From: CF-46 sp963760735
GTDB lineage: Bacteria > Chloroflexota > Limnocylindria > Limnocylindrales > CSP1-4
Assembly (NCBI GenBank): GCA_963760735.1
Contig: CAVXEB010000007.1
Coordinates: forward strand, 62,001 to 126,000
Direction of reading: 5' to 3'
Length of the DNA: 64,000 nucleotides
Numbering within the stretch: the stretch's first letter is position 1; the number at the start of each line of letters is the position of its first letter. Shown piece after piece: positions 19,256 through 27,976 of the stretch. The notes beneath the pieces were generated by a model. It did no database searches, was not told the origin of the DNA, and saw nothing but the letters and a program-made list of their open reading frames with translations. Both the position numbers and the translations under genes were made by a program.

Positions 19256-19312
19256 TGGACTAGGCCAAAAACATACTTGGACTAACGGACTATGTCAATA
19301 GGACAAGTGTCC
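19256..19312. promoter_or_regulatory. GGACTA repeats and GGACA-AG-TGTCC palindrome at gntR
   Basis: GGACTA occurs at 19257, 19279 and 19287, and GGACA-AG-TGTCC at 19301-19312, in an unusually AT-rich stretch between the 41-residue peptide and the GntR-type gene. They cover the probable divergent promoters and the first codons of the regulator. They are candidate operators for it, by position only. Confidence 0.45.
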
Positions 19313-20338
19313 ACATCTGACGACGATCGCAACGACGAGGAACGGCCGCCGCATGGCGGCGGCGACCTCGACGTCGCCCGCGATTCCGACGTCCCGATCT
19401 CCACCCAGATCTTCTGGCAGCTCGCCTACCAGATCGACTCCGGCCGGCTCCTGCCCGGGGCCCGCCTCGCCCCGGTCCGGGAGATGGGCGCGGCCCTCCG
19501 CGTGAATCCGAACACGATCCGGGCCGTCTACCGCCGGCTGGCCGACGCGGGCTACGTCACGAGCCGCCACGGTGCCGGGACCCACGTCGCGGAGCGCCCG
19601 CCACAGCGTCGTGGCGCCGAGGCGCTGGCGGGGATCGTCGCGGAGATGCTTCGGCGGGCGGCCGCCGCCGGGTTCGGGGCCGACGAGGTCGCCGCCGCCG
19701 CCTTCGCCGCTGCGAGCGAGCGGAAGCGCCCGGGGCCCAAGGTCCAGGTCCTCTTCGCCGAGTGCACGAACGCCGACGCCGGGTACGACGCACAGCGGCT
19801 GTCCGACATCTTCACGGACAGCATCGACGTCGAGGGCGCGCTGCTCGACGACCTGCCGGACCGGCTCGACCGGTTCCACTACGACCTGGTCGCGACCACG
19901 ACCTTCCACGCCGACGAGGCCCAGGCGCTCGTCCACGGGCGGGTCCCCGTCGTGGCGATGCTCGTCGGGCCGGGCTACCTCGAGCTCGTCCACGAGATCG
20001 CGGCCCTGCCCTCCGGCTCCCGGGTCGGGCTGGTCTGCGCGTCCGAGCGCGGTGCGGAGAACATGTCGGAGACGCTGGCGCTGTCGGGCGCGACCGGGAT
20101 CGAGCTGCTCTCGGCCACGATGGATGACGAGCGCGAGCTCGACCTGATCGACCGGACGGCCGACGTGATCCTCCTCTCGCGGGAGTCGATCGCGAACGGC
20201 CTCGAGACGCGGTTCGATCGGCCCGAGCGGCTCCGCCAGTGGTCGTACGAGTTCGACCCGGCCGGACTCGAGCTGCTCCGGCGCGGCATCGAGCACGTCA
20301 CGGCGACGCGGGCGCGGGAGGCGGTCGCCGCCGGCTGA
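19292..20338 (+). CDS. GntR-family regulator (YtrA-like HTH) with C-terminal sensor-like domain
   Basis: A 348-residue regulator. The winged helix spans roughly residues 35-105, with 'ISTQIFWQLAYQIDSGRLLPG' followed by MGAALRVNPNTIRAVYRRL and RHGAGTHVA. The C-terminal half (about 145-345) has alternating strands and helices, for example KVQVLFAECTNAD, VPVVAMLVG, GSRVGLVCASERGAENM and ADVILLSRES. This resembles a periplasmic-binding-like effector fold rather than an aminotransferase. The ATG at 19292 is inside the repeat region; the GTG at 19307 is an alternative start. The effector is unknown. Confidence 0.78.
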   Translation: MSIGQVSTSDDDRNDEERPPHGGGDLDVARDSDVPISTQIFWQLAYQIDSGRLLPGARLAPVREMGAALRVNPNTIRAVYRRLADAGYVTSRHGAGTHVAERPPQRRGAEALAGIVAEMLRRAAAAGFGADEVAAAAFAAASERKRPGPKVQVLFAECTNADAGYDAQRLSDIFTDSIDVEGALLDDLPDRLDRFHYDLVATTTFHADEAQALVHGRVPVVAMLVGPGYLELVHEIAALPSGSRVGLVCASERGAENMSETLALSGATGIELLSATMDDERELDLIDRTADVILLSRESIANGLETRFDRPERLRQWSYEFDPAGLELLRRGIEHVTATRAREAVAAG

Positions 20339-20410
20339 TTCGCGGGTCGAGTTCCGGAATTCCCTGTCGATCCCCGACGGCCGCCGGGCCGGGGTGCCAC
20401 ACTCGGCCCG

Positions 20411-23400
20411 ATGGACCGGATCCCGTTCCTCGGCGCGACCCTCGAGCGGCTCGACATCGAGCCGGCCCCTGCGGACGGTCCGCTCGAGCCGACGACCGCG
20501 CGCCGGATCGTCGGCGCGCTCGTCGCCGACCTGCCGACCGAGGCCCGCCAGCCGCTGCCCGGCGAGCTCCTCGCCCTGAGCATCCTCCACGAGGCCGCTC
20601 ACCTGGCCATCCTCGCGGCCGCCCGCCGCCGGCCGGAGGCGGCGATCGGCGCGGCCCTGCCGGCCGTCCGGCAGGAGGTCGGGGCGCGTCCGACGACGAA
20701 CCTGCTGCGATCGTTCGCCGGCGCCTTTCCGGGCGTCGATACCGCGGCCCCGGCCCGTCTCGAGGACCTCACCCTCGTCCATCTCGCCAACGACAACCCG
20801 GCGGCTGCCCCGCTCCGCGACCTCGTCGACGATCGCGGCCTGCCGGCGACGAGCCTCGCCGCGATGATCGCGGCGCTCGAGCGACACCAGGCACACCTCG
20901 CGATCGATGAAGGTCCCGTCGGCGGCGTCTCGCTCCTCGACCTGCTGCGTGAGCCGGCGCGCCAGTCGCCGGACTCGCTCACCGGTCAGCTGCGCTACGT
21001 CCGCGACAACTGGGGCTGGCTGCTCGGCTCGTCCCTCGACGATCTGGCGGGGCGACTCGAGGCGGCGATCGGGATCCTCGCCGAGGAGCACGTCGCCCTC
21101 CACCAGCGATTCGGCGCGGTCGGCGGCGCGGCCCCGGCCGAGGCCCCGTCGTTCACCGGCGCGGAGGCCGAGGTCGAGCGGTTCTCCGAGGACCGCGAAT
21201 GGATGCCCCGGCTCGTCCTCCTCGCGAAGAGCACGTACGTCTGGCTCGACCAGCTGTCACGACGATCCGGGCGCGAGATCCGGACGCTCGACGCCATCCC
21301 CGACGAGGAGCTCGCGTCGATCGCCGAGCGCGGGATCACCGGCCTGTGGCTGATCGGGCTCTGGCAGCGTTCGCGGGCGTCGGAGCGGATCAAGCGCTGG
21401 CGCGGGAACGCGGACGCGGTCGCCTCCGCGTATTCGCTCGACGACTACCGGATCGCCGACGACCTCGGCGGCGAGGATGCCCTGGCGCGGCTTCGCGAGC
21501 AGGCCTGGCGCCACGGGATCCGGCTCGCGAGCGACATGGTCCCGAACCACATGGGGCTCGATTCGCGCTGGGTGATCGACCATCCCGAGCGGTTCATCCA
21601 GGTCCCTGCCCCGCCCTACCCGGCGTACCGGTTCGAGGGCGCCAACGTCAGCGACGACCCCCGCGTCGAGATCCGGATCGAGGACCACTACTGGAACGAC
21701 AGCGACGCCGCAGTCGTCTTCGAGCGGCGGGACACCGCGACCGGCGAGCGCCGCTACGTCTACCACGGCAACGACGGCACGAGCTTCCCGTGGAACGACA
21801 CCGCCCAGCTCGACTTCCTCCGGGCCGAGGTCCGCGAGGTCGTCATCCGGACGATCCTCGACGTCGCCCGGCGGTTCCCGGTCATCCGGTTCGACGCCGC
21901 GATGGTCCTCGCGAAGAAGCACGTGGAGCGACTCTGGTATCCGGAGCCGGGCCAGGCCGGCGGGATCCCATCGCGGGCCGAGTTCGGAGCGATGCCGAAG
22001 GCCGTCTTCGACGGGCTGATGCCGACCGAGTTCTGGCGGGACGTCGTCGACCGGGTCGCCGCGGAGGCCCCGGACACACTCCTCCTCGCCGAGGCGTTCT
22101 GGCTGCTCGAGGGCTACTTCGTCCGGACCCTCGGGATGCATCGCGTCTACAACAGCGCCTTCATGCACATGATCCGCGACGAGAACAACGCGGGCTACCG
22201 GAAGGTGATCCAGGAGACGCTCGAGTTCGATCCGGCGATCCTCGGGCGGTACGTCAACTTCCTCACGAACCCCGACGAGGAGACGGCGATCGAGCAGTTC
22301 GGGACGGGCGACAAGTACTTCGGAGCGGCGACCCTCCTCGCGACGCTGCCCGGGCTGCCGATGATCGGCCACGGCCAGCTCGAGGGCTTCACGGAGAAGT
22401 ACGGGATGGAGTTCCAGCGGGCGCGTCTCGACGAGCAGCCGAACGAAGGGCTCCGGGCGCACTTCGACGCCCAGATCGTGCCGCTCCTGCGCGAGCGGCA
22501 GCGGTACGCGGGCTCGGCCGACTTCCGGCTGTACGACGTCGTCGCCGACGGCGGCGGCACGAACGAGGACGTCTTCGCCTACTCGAACGGACGAGGCGCG
22601 GACCGCTCGCTCGTCGTCTACCACAACCGGTTCGGGTCGGCGGCGGGCTGGATCCGCGACTCGATCCCGTTCGCCGAGAAGCACCCGGACGGGACGAAGA
22701 CGATCCGGCGCGACACGCTCGCGTCTGCACTGGGGCTCGAGGGACCGGTCGACGGCTGGCTCCGGCTGCGGGACCGGCGGGCGGGCTACGAGACGCTCCG
22801 GTCCGTCGGCGAGATCCGTGCGCGCGGGCTGTTCCTCGCGCTCGACGCCTATGAGTGCGTCGTCGTCGACCAGCTCTCGCAGGTCGTCTCGACCGCCGAC
22901 GAGCCGTGGGCCGACCTCGCGGGCGAGCTGCACGGCGCCTGGGTCCCGTCCCTCGACGACGCGCTGGCCGACCTCCGGCTGCGGCCCGTCCACGAGCGAG
23001 CGGCCGCGGCAATCGTGCCGGCCGATCCCGAGGCGACCGCGCTCCAGCTGACGGAGGCGATCGACGGGCTCGACCGGCGGCGGTTCGACCAGCTCCGGCT
23101 GGGATCGCTGCTCCTCCGCGCCGGCTTCGACGACGCGGGGATCCGTCGGACGCGGCTCGCGATCGGTCTTCCTCGGCCGGGCACGGTCCGGGATCCCGCC
23201 GTGCTCGTCGACGCCTGGCTCGCCGACGAGGACGTTGCGGCGTTCCTCGAGGTCCATGCCTGGGACGGCCGGACGTACCTGAGCGGCGATCGCTGGCCGG
23301 AGCTGCTCGAGGTCGCGGCCGGGCTGGACCGGGCGGCCGGCGCCCGCCGGACGTCACCCGCGATCGGGCGCCTCCGACGCGTCGCGGCGGACGCGGGCTA

Positions 23401-23515
23401 CGACGTCGACCGACTGCGGGAGGAGCTCAGGACGGCCGTCCCGCGATCCCCGGGCGCGGTGTCGGCGGTGTCGAAGGGTCGGCCCGCCCGCGAGGCCCGC
23501 TCGCGCGGTCGCTGA
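20411..23515 (+). CDS. Large GH13 alpha-amylase-family protein
   Basis: A 1034-residue protein without signal peptide. Residues 1-260 are helical and unrecognised. The GH13 barrel begins at STYVWLDQLSRR, with GITGLWLIGLWQRS, SDMVPNHMGLD, the nucleophile Asp in VIRFDAAMVL and the acid Glu in LLLAEAFWLLEG. The third-Asp region (LTNPDEET) is unusual. About 250 further residues follow the barrel. Length and the inserted N-domain set it apart from ordinary amylases; known relatives are annotated only as alpha-amylase family. Likely acts on intracellular glucan. It starts 72 bp after the GntR gene. Confidence 0.8.
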   Translation: MDRIPFLGATLERLDIEPAPADGPLEPTTARRIVGALVADLPTEARQPLPGELLALSILHEAAHLAILAAARRRPEAAIGAALPAVRQEVGARPTTNLLRSFAGAFPGVDTAAPARLEDLTLVHLANDNPAAAPLRDLVDDRGLPATSLAAMIAALERHQAHLAIDEGPVGGVSLLDLLREPARQSPDSLTGQLRYVRDNWGWLLGSSLDDLAGRLEAAIGILAEEHVALHQRFGAVGGAAPAEAPSFTGAEAEVERFSEDREWMPRLVLLAKSTYVWLDQLSRRSGREIRTLDAIPDEELASIAERGITGLWLIGLWQRSRASERIKRWRGNADAVASAYSLDDYRIADDLGGEDALARLREQAWRHGIRLASDMVPNHMGLDSRWVIDHPERFIQVPAPPYPAYRFEGANVSDDPRVEIRIEDHYWNDSDAAVVFERRDTATGERRYVYHGNDGTSFPWNDTAQLDFLRAEVREVVIRTILDVARRFPVIRFDAAMVLAKKHVERLWYPEPGQAGGIPSRAEFGAMPKAVFDGLMPTEFWRDVVDRVAAEAPDTLLLAEAFWLLEGYFVRTLGMHRVYNSAFMHMIRDENNAGYRKVIQETLEFDPAILGRYVNFLTNPDEETAIEQFGTGDKYFGAATLLATLPGLPMIGHGQLEGFTEKYGMEFQRARLDEQPNEGLRAHFDAQIVPLLRERQRYAGSADFRLYDVVADGGGTNEDVFAYSNGRGADRSLVVYHNRFGSAAGWIRDSIPFAEKHPDGTKTIRRDTLASALGLEGPVDGWLRLRDRRAGYETLRSVGEIRARGLFLALDAYECVVVDQLSQVVSTADEPWADLAGELHGAWVPSLDDALADLRLRPVHERAAAAIVPADPEATALQLTEAIDGLDRRRFDQLRLGSLLLRAGFDDAGIRRTRLAIGLPRPGTVRDPAVLVDAWLADEDVAAFLEVHAWDGRTYLSGDRWPELLEVAAGLDRAAGARRTSPAIGRLRRVAADAGYDVDRLREELRTAVPRSPGAVSAVSKGRPAREARSRGR

Positions 23516-23529
23516 GCGGGAGCGTCCCG

Positions 23530-25287
23530 TCAGTCGAGGACGAGCCGCCGGAGGAGCGGCATCGGCGGTGCGCCGTGGCTGAGGCAGGCCTCCAGATGGG
23601 CGCGATGATCGAAGCCGGGCGTGTCGCCGTGGTCGCCCACGACCCGCGGCGCAGGAACGCCATCAGCCGGTGCGCCGGCTGCAGCCGCGGCCCGCCGCCG
23701 GACCTCGCCTTCGAGGTCCCAGAAGGCCAGCGAGCCCACGAAGTACGTCGAGAGCTGGGTCGAGGACAGGCGGGCCCGGTTGTATTTCGCCCGGGCTTCG
23801 GCCTCCTCCTGGAAGCCGCCCTCGACCATCATCCCGACGGCCTCGTCCTCGGTCATGCCGGCGGTATGGATCGCCCCGTCGATCAGCGCGTTGATGACGC
23901 ACCGCAGGTAGTACTTCCAATGACACAGGAGGAATGCCGGATCGCCGTCGGCATAGCCCGCGTCGATCATCACCTGGGTCACGTAGACGGCCCAGCCCTC
24001 GGCATAGACGCTGCTTCGGAAGATGGCCCGCGCAATCGAGGCGCCCCGGTTGGCGTACACGCCCTGGAGGTAGTGGCCGGGTACGGCCTCGTGGATCGTG
24101 AGGATCTTGAGCATCCGGTCGTTGTCCTCCCGGAGCTTGGATTCCATCTGCTCCGGCGTCGCCGCGTCGGAGATCGGGGTGATGAAGAACATCGACTTCT
24201 GCCCGCGGTCGAGCGGTCCGGGCGCCATCAGCATCGCGCCGCCGAACTCACGCAGGAACGGGGGCGTCCAGCCGATCTCGAGCGGCTCGTCGGCGAGCCC
24301 GATCAGATCGCGCTCGCGACAGAACGCCTCGATCCGCCCGAGCTCAGCCCGGCAGTAGTCGATCAGCACCCCGCGGGCAGGGTGCTCGACCGCGATCGCG
24401 TCGAACACGGCGCGGACGACCTCGACCTCGTCGGCCGGGACCGGGCGGTCGCCGAGCCAGTCGGGCGCGATCTCCCGCGCGATCCGGATCATCTCCGCCC
24501 GGACGGCCTCGAACTCCCGCTCGGCGCGGGCCTGGATCCGCTCCGGCGTCATCGCCGGGTCGCGCATCGTGACGGCCATCTTCGCAGCGAACAGGTCGGA
24601 CCCGAGCCGGCCCTCGCCGGCCGTCGCGGGCAGGACGGTCTCGCGGAGGTGGGTCTCGAACGCGTCGAGCGCGGCGCCGGCGACCTCCCGGGCGGATCGG
24701 AGTCGCGGCAGAACCGCTTCCGCCTCGGCGTCGCCGTCGTCGGCCGCGGCCTCGCCGGTCAGGAGCGCCTCGTCGACGATCGAGATGAGGCCCGGCCACT
24801 GCTCGATCGCCTTCTCGGTGTGGAACCGGTCGACCGGGCGGTCGTCGAGCCCCACGAGCATCTCGCGGGCGGCGTCGAGGACGGCCGGCACGCCTTCGGC
24901 CCTCGCGGCGATCGAAGCAAGGCGGACGTGGATCGGCGCGAACTCCCGCGACAGGAGCCCGAAGAAGGCCTCCCCGATCAGGTAGACCCACCACATCGGG
25001 CTCCAGGCGTCCTCGCGGAGCCGGACGTCGCCGAAACGCTGCGCGGCGAGCTCGCCGATGAGCAGGTCACGATCGATCCGCTCGTCCGCGGTCAGCTCCT
25101 CGTCCGTGCAGGCCTCGAAGACGGCCGTCCACTCGTCGGCGAACCCCAGCCGACGCTCGCGGCCCGCCGGGGACAGGTCTGGCCATTCGCCGTCGCGGTC
25201 GTGGTTGCCGATGGCCGTCGCGAAGATCGGGTCGAGGACGAAGGCGGCGTCGAGGAACGCGTCGACGCGCGCGGAGAACTCGCTCAA
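23530..25287 (-). CDS. DUF885-family putative metallopeptidase
   Basis: A 585-residue member of the DUF885 family, cytosolic by appearance. The hallmark HEAVPGHYLQ lies near residue 405, with YAEGWAVYVTQVM downstream. These carry the zinc-binding His and Glu residues expected of a gluzincin-like peptidase. Substrate unknown. I favour the TTG at 25287, 9 nt after a GGAG sequence; a TAGACT box at 25314-25319 would give a short leader. It is convergent with the large GH13 gene. Confidence 0.82.
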   Translation of the reverse strand: MSEFSARVDAFLDAAFVLDPIFATAIGNHDRDGEWPDLSPAGRERRLGFADEWTAVFEACTDEELTADERIDRDLLIGELAAQRFGDVRLREDAWSPMWWVYLIGEAFFGLLSREFAPIHVRLASIAARAEGVPAVLDAAREMLVGLDDRPVDRFHTEKAIEQWPGLISIVDEALLTGEAAADDGDAEAEAVLPRLRSAREVAGAALDAFETHLRETVLPATAGEGRLGSDLFAAKMAVTMRDPAMTPERIQARAEREFEAVRAEMIRIAREIAPDWLGDRPVPADEVEVVRAVFDAIAVEHPARGVLIDYCRAELGRIEAFCRERDLIGLADEPLEIGWTPPFLREFGGAMLMAPGPLDRGQKSMFFITPISDAATPEQMESKLREDNDRMLKILTIHEAVPGHYLQGVYANRGASIARAIFRSSVYAEGWAVYVTQVMIDAGYADGDPAFLLCHWKYYLRCVINALIDGAIHTAGMTEDEAVGMMVEGGFQEEAEARAKYNRARLSSTQLSTYFVGSLAFWDLEGEVRRRAAAAAGAPADGVPAPRVVGDHGDTPGFDHRAHLEACLSHGAPPMPLLRRLVLD

Positions 25288-25615
25288 GGTGCTGCTCCGT
25301 CTGGGTCGACCGAGTCTAGCGGCGCGGCCACGTGACTCGCCCGCTTCCGATGTCCGGATCGTCGTCGGGCGACGAGGAGAGGTCGAGACCGCGCGGAGCA
25401 GCGTCAGATCGTCGCCGGAGGTCGACGAAGCCACGAACGGCGCTCGAACCGGGGGCCCGACGAGCACGGTCGAGCGTGGAGAGGCTCGTCAGGCACGTTC
25501 GACGGCGCCTCGTCGACCGGGGGCGACGATCTGGCGCCGGGACTCGGGATCCCGAGCCGTTCGTCGACGCGGCAGGACGAGCTGACAGGTTCAACCGCCC
25601 GCTACCATCGGGCGC
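25288..25615. other. Divergent intergenic region with GATCGTCG-type repeats
   Basis: No gene seen. It contains CCGGATCGTCGTCGGGCG (25353-25370), CGTCAGATCGTCGCC (25401-25415) and CGACGATCTGGC (25524-25535). The first recurs inverted at 44828-44845, and the second recurs directly at 44663-44677. The DUF885 promoter lies at the left end and the acetyltransferase promoter at the right. Confidence 0.5.
25603..25608 (+). promoter_or_regulatory. -10 box of the acetyltransferase, leaderless type
   Basis: TACCAT ends 7 nt before the ATG, and no Shine-Dalgarno sequence is present. Confidence 0.5.
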
Positions 25616-26215
25616 ATGACCGTTGCCCCGGACCGCGTCGAGCCCGTCACGCTCGAGGGACGGATCGTCCGCCTCGAGCCGCTCGGCCTCGAGCACGTGC
25701 CGCGGCTCGCCGAGGTCGCCCTCGACCCCGCGATCTGGCGCTGGACCATCGCCCGGCCGACGACCGAGTCCGACCTCCGCGGCTGGGCGGAGACGGCGCT
25801 GCGAGCGCGCGAGGCCGGCACGGAGATGCCGTTCGTCACGCTCGAGGCGTCGACCGGTCGACCGATCGGCAGCAGCCGCTACATGAACATCGTCCTCGAG
25901 CATCGGCGGCTCGAGATCGGCTGGACCTGGGTCGCGCCGCCGTGGCAGCGAACCGGGGCGAATCGCGAGGCGAAGCTGCTGATGCTGGCCCACGCCTTCG
26001 ACGTCCTCGGCTGCCGGCGCGTCGAGTTCAAGACCGACTCGAACAACGAGCCATCCAGGACCGCCCTCCTCGGGATCGGTGCGACCTTCGAGGGAATCTT
26101 CCGGAAGCACATGGTCATGCCCGGCGACGGCGTCCGGCATTCGGCCTGGTACAGCGTGATCGACGACGACTGGCCGGCGGTTCGCGCCCGGTTGGAGGAA
26201 TCGGTTCGACCCTGA
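25616..26215 (+). CDS. GNAT-family N-acetyltransferase (RimJ/RimL type)
   Basis: A 199-residue acetyltransferase of the Acetyltransf_3 kind, which acetylates amino groups with acetyl-CoA. Residues 14-30 read GRIVRLEPLGLEHVPRL; the core has LEIGWTWVAPPWQRTGANREAK, where the acetyl-CoA loop lies, then 'FKTDSNNEPSRTALLGIGAT' and a C-terminal Trp-rich strand. The substrate cannot be told. It is transcribed rightward with the holin-like and decarboxylase-like genes downstream but has its own -10 box. Confidence 0.85.
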   Translation: MTVAPDRVEPVTLEGRIVRLEPLGLEHVPRLAEVALDPAIWRWTIARPTTESDLRGWAETALRAREAGTEMPFVTLEASTGRPIGSSRYMNIVLEHRRLEIGWTWVAPPWQRTGANREAKLLMLAHAFDVLGCRRVEFKTDSNNEPSRTALLGIGATFEGIFRKHMVMPGDGVRHSAWYSVIDDDWPAVRARLEESVRP

Positions 26216-26271
26216 CGGTCGATCTGCGATGATCGACCCGGGCGGGGCAGGAAGCGGAGTGGAGGCGCCTG

Positions 26272-26658
26272 ATGAGAGGGTTCGTCATCGGCACGATCGC
26301 GACCGCGATCGCGTTCGCGGTCATGATCTGGCTGCTGCCGAAGATCGACTACCAGGGTGACGTCTTCCCAGGGTTGATCGTCATCGCCCTGATCGCCGGG
26401 GTCGTCAACGGCCTGATCAAGCCGATCGTCCGGCTGGTGTCGCTCCCGATCCGGATGATGACCCTTGGCCTGTTCGGCTTCGTCATCAACGCGGGGCTCC
26501 TGCTGCTCATCGCCTGGATCAGCAACAACCTGAAGTTCGACTTCACGATCGCGGGCTTCCCGCCGGACCTGTCGCCCGAAGCGGTCCTGTGGGCCGGCAT
26601 CGGCGCGGTCGTCCTGAGCCTGGTCAGCACGGTCGTCGGGATGGTCGTCCACGACTGA
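26272..26658 (+). CDS. Phage-holin-superfamily IV-type small membrane protein
   Basis: A 128-residue membrane protein with four predicted helices (about 3-20, 32-52, 65-85, 103-125). It fits the widespread bacterial family named after phage holins (PF04020) but found on chromosomes without phage; its cellular role is unknown. The loop VNGLIKPIVRLVSLPIRMMTLG between helices 2 and 3 is the family's conserved stretch. The ATG has GGAGTGGAGG upstream. It is 4 nt from the next gene, so the two are co-translated. Confidence 0.85.
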   Translation: MRGFVIGTIATAIAFAVMIWLLPKIDYQGDVFPGLIVIALIAGVVNGLIKPIVRLVSLPIRMMTLGLFGFVINAGLLLLIAWISNNLKFDFTIAGFPPDLSPEAVLWAGIGAVVLSLVSTVVGMVVHD

Positions 26659-26662
26659 TCCC

Positions 26663-27967
26663 GTGGATCGGCTGCCCCAGATCGCGGACTCGCTCCGGAC
26701 GGCGGCGGCCCGCCATGGGACGCCGCTGTACCTGACCGATGAGGCGACCGTCCGGGTCGCCGTGGCGGAGCTGCGGGCGGCGTTTCCTGACCCGTGGATC
26801 CGCCAGTACTCGGTCAAGGCGAACGACGTCGTCGCGATCATCGCCCTCGTCACCACCGGTGACGATGGCCTCGGGGCGAACGTCGTGTCGCGCGGCGAGT
26901 GGTCGATCGCCCGATCCGCGGGTGTCGCAAACGAGCGGATCACGTTCGAGGGCGTCGGCAAGACCGACGCCGACCTCGCCGCAGCCGTTCGGGCCGCGGC
27001 GGACGGAGCGCCGCCGCTGTGGCTGGCGATCGAGTCGCCCGAGGAGGCCGAGGCGCTCATCACCCGGGCCCGACGGGCCGGGTTGGGCAGCCACGGCCGC
27101 CCGGCCCTTGATGTCCTCTTCCGGCTCAACCCCGACGTCACGCCCGAGACCCAGGCGGTCCTCGCGGTCGGCCGCGGCGGCTCGAAGTTCGGGATGACCG
27201 AGACCGAGCTGAGCGCGACGGTCGAGCGCGTGGCCGCGGCCGGTCCGGGACTGCGAGCGCGCGGCGTTCACCTCCACGTCGGGTCGCAGCTCGGCGCCGT
27301 TGACAGCTGGCGCGACGCCGTCCGCCGCGGGCTCGCCGTGCTCGGCCTGCTGCGCGGCTCGCTGCCCGAGTTCGACACGCTCGATGCCGGCGGCGGGTTC
27401 GCCGTTCCGCCGTTCGGCGACCCCGGCCCGGGACCGGAGCGATTCGCCCGGGAGATGCCGGCGCTGCTCGAGGCGATCCCGCCCGAGCGCAGGCCCGGCC
27501 GGCTGGCGATCGAGCCGGGCCGCTTCCTCGTCGCCCGGGCGGGCTGGCTCGTCGCCCGGGTCCTGCACGTCCGGGATCGAGGCGGCCGCCAGGTCGTCCT
27601 CGACACCGGGATGACCGAGATCATCCGGCCCGCTCTCTACGGCGGCCGGCACGCGATCGTCGCCCTGACCTCTCTTGGACGGCCGGTCGACCCGACGACC
27701 GCGAGCGGACCGACGGCGATCGCCGCGGGCACGGTCGAGTCGGCCGCGGTCCATGGCCCGATCTGCGAGTCGACCGACGAGCTCGGCGACCACGATCTGC
27801 CGCCGCTCCGTCGGGGCGACCTCGTGACGATCCGCGACGCGGGCGCCTACGCGGCGGCCCTGTCGTCGGCGTACAACGGCCGGCCACGATCGCCGCAGGT
27901 GATCCTCGGGACCGACGGGCGGCTCGTCCTCGCGCGACGACGCGCTTCGCTGGCCTCGCTCGGCTAG
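26663..27967 (+). CDS. Diaminopimelate-decarboxylase-like PLP enzyme
   Basis: A 434-residue fold-type III PLP decarboxylase of the LysA group, which would convert meso-diaminopimelate to L-lysine. The PLP lysine is in RQYSVKAND near residue 53. GVHLHVGSQ, DAGGGFAVP, EPGRFLVARAG and the substrate-binding CESTDELGDHD and DAGAYAAALSSAYNG are all present. GTG start 4 nt after the holin-like gene. Within LysA-like enzymes a related amino-acid decarboxylase role is also possible, since 'AYGAALSSxYNG' also occurs in those. Confidence 0.82.
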   Translation: MDRLPQIADSLRTAAARHGTPLYLTDEATVRVAVAELRAAFPDPWIRQYSVKANDVVAIIALVTTGDDGLGANVVSRGEWSIARSAGVANERITFEGVGKTDADLAAAVRAAADGAPPLWLAIESPEEAEALITRARRAGLGSHGRPALDVLFRLNPDVTPETQAVLAVGRGGSKFGMTETELSATVERVAAAGPGLRARGVHLHVGSQLGAVDSWRDAVRRGLAVLGLLRGSLPEFDTLDAGGGFAVPPFGDPGPGPERFAREMPALLEAIPPERRPGRLAIEPGRFLVARAGWLVARVLHVRDRGGRQVVLDTGMTEIIRPALYGGRHAIVALTSLGRPVDPTTASGPTAIAAGTVESAAVHGPICESTDELGDHDLPPLRRGDLVTIRDAGAYAAALSSAYNGRPRSPQVILGTDGRLVLARRRASLASLG

Positions 27968-27970
27968 GCT
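27965..27970 (+). promoter_or_regulatory. -10 box of the TPM/DUF2207-like gene, leaderless type
   Basis: TAGGCT, 6 nt before the ATG at 27977; it contains the stop codon of the preceding gene. Confidence 0.5.
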
Positions 27971-27976
27971 CTCGCC

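Noticed and set aside
21257..23257. A 666-codon minus-strand frame over the large GH13 gene
   Set aside because: Shadow frame, rich in Asp, Arg and Val; the plus strand carries the catalytic motifs.
26272..26658. Phage remnant because of the holin-like protein
   Set aside because: This family is common on bacterial chromosomes and no other phage gene, integrase or attachment site is nearby.
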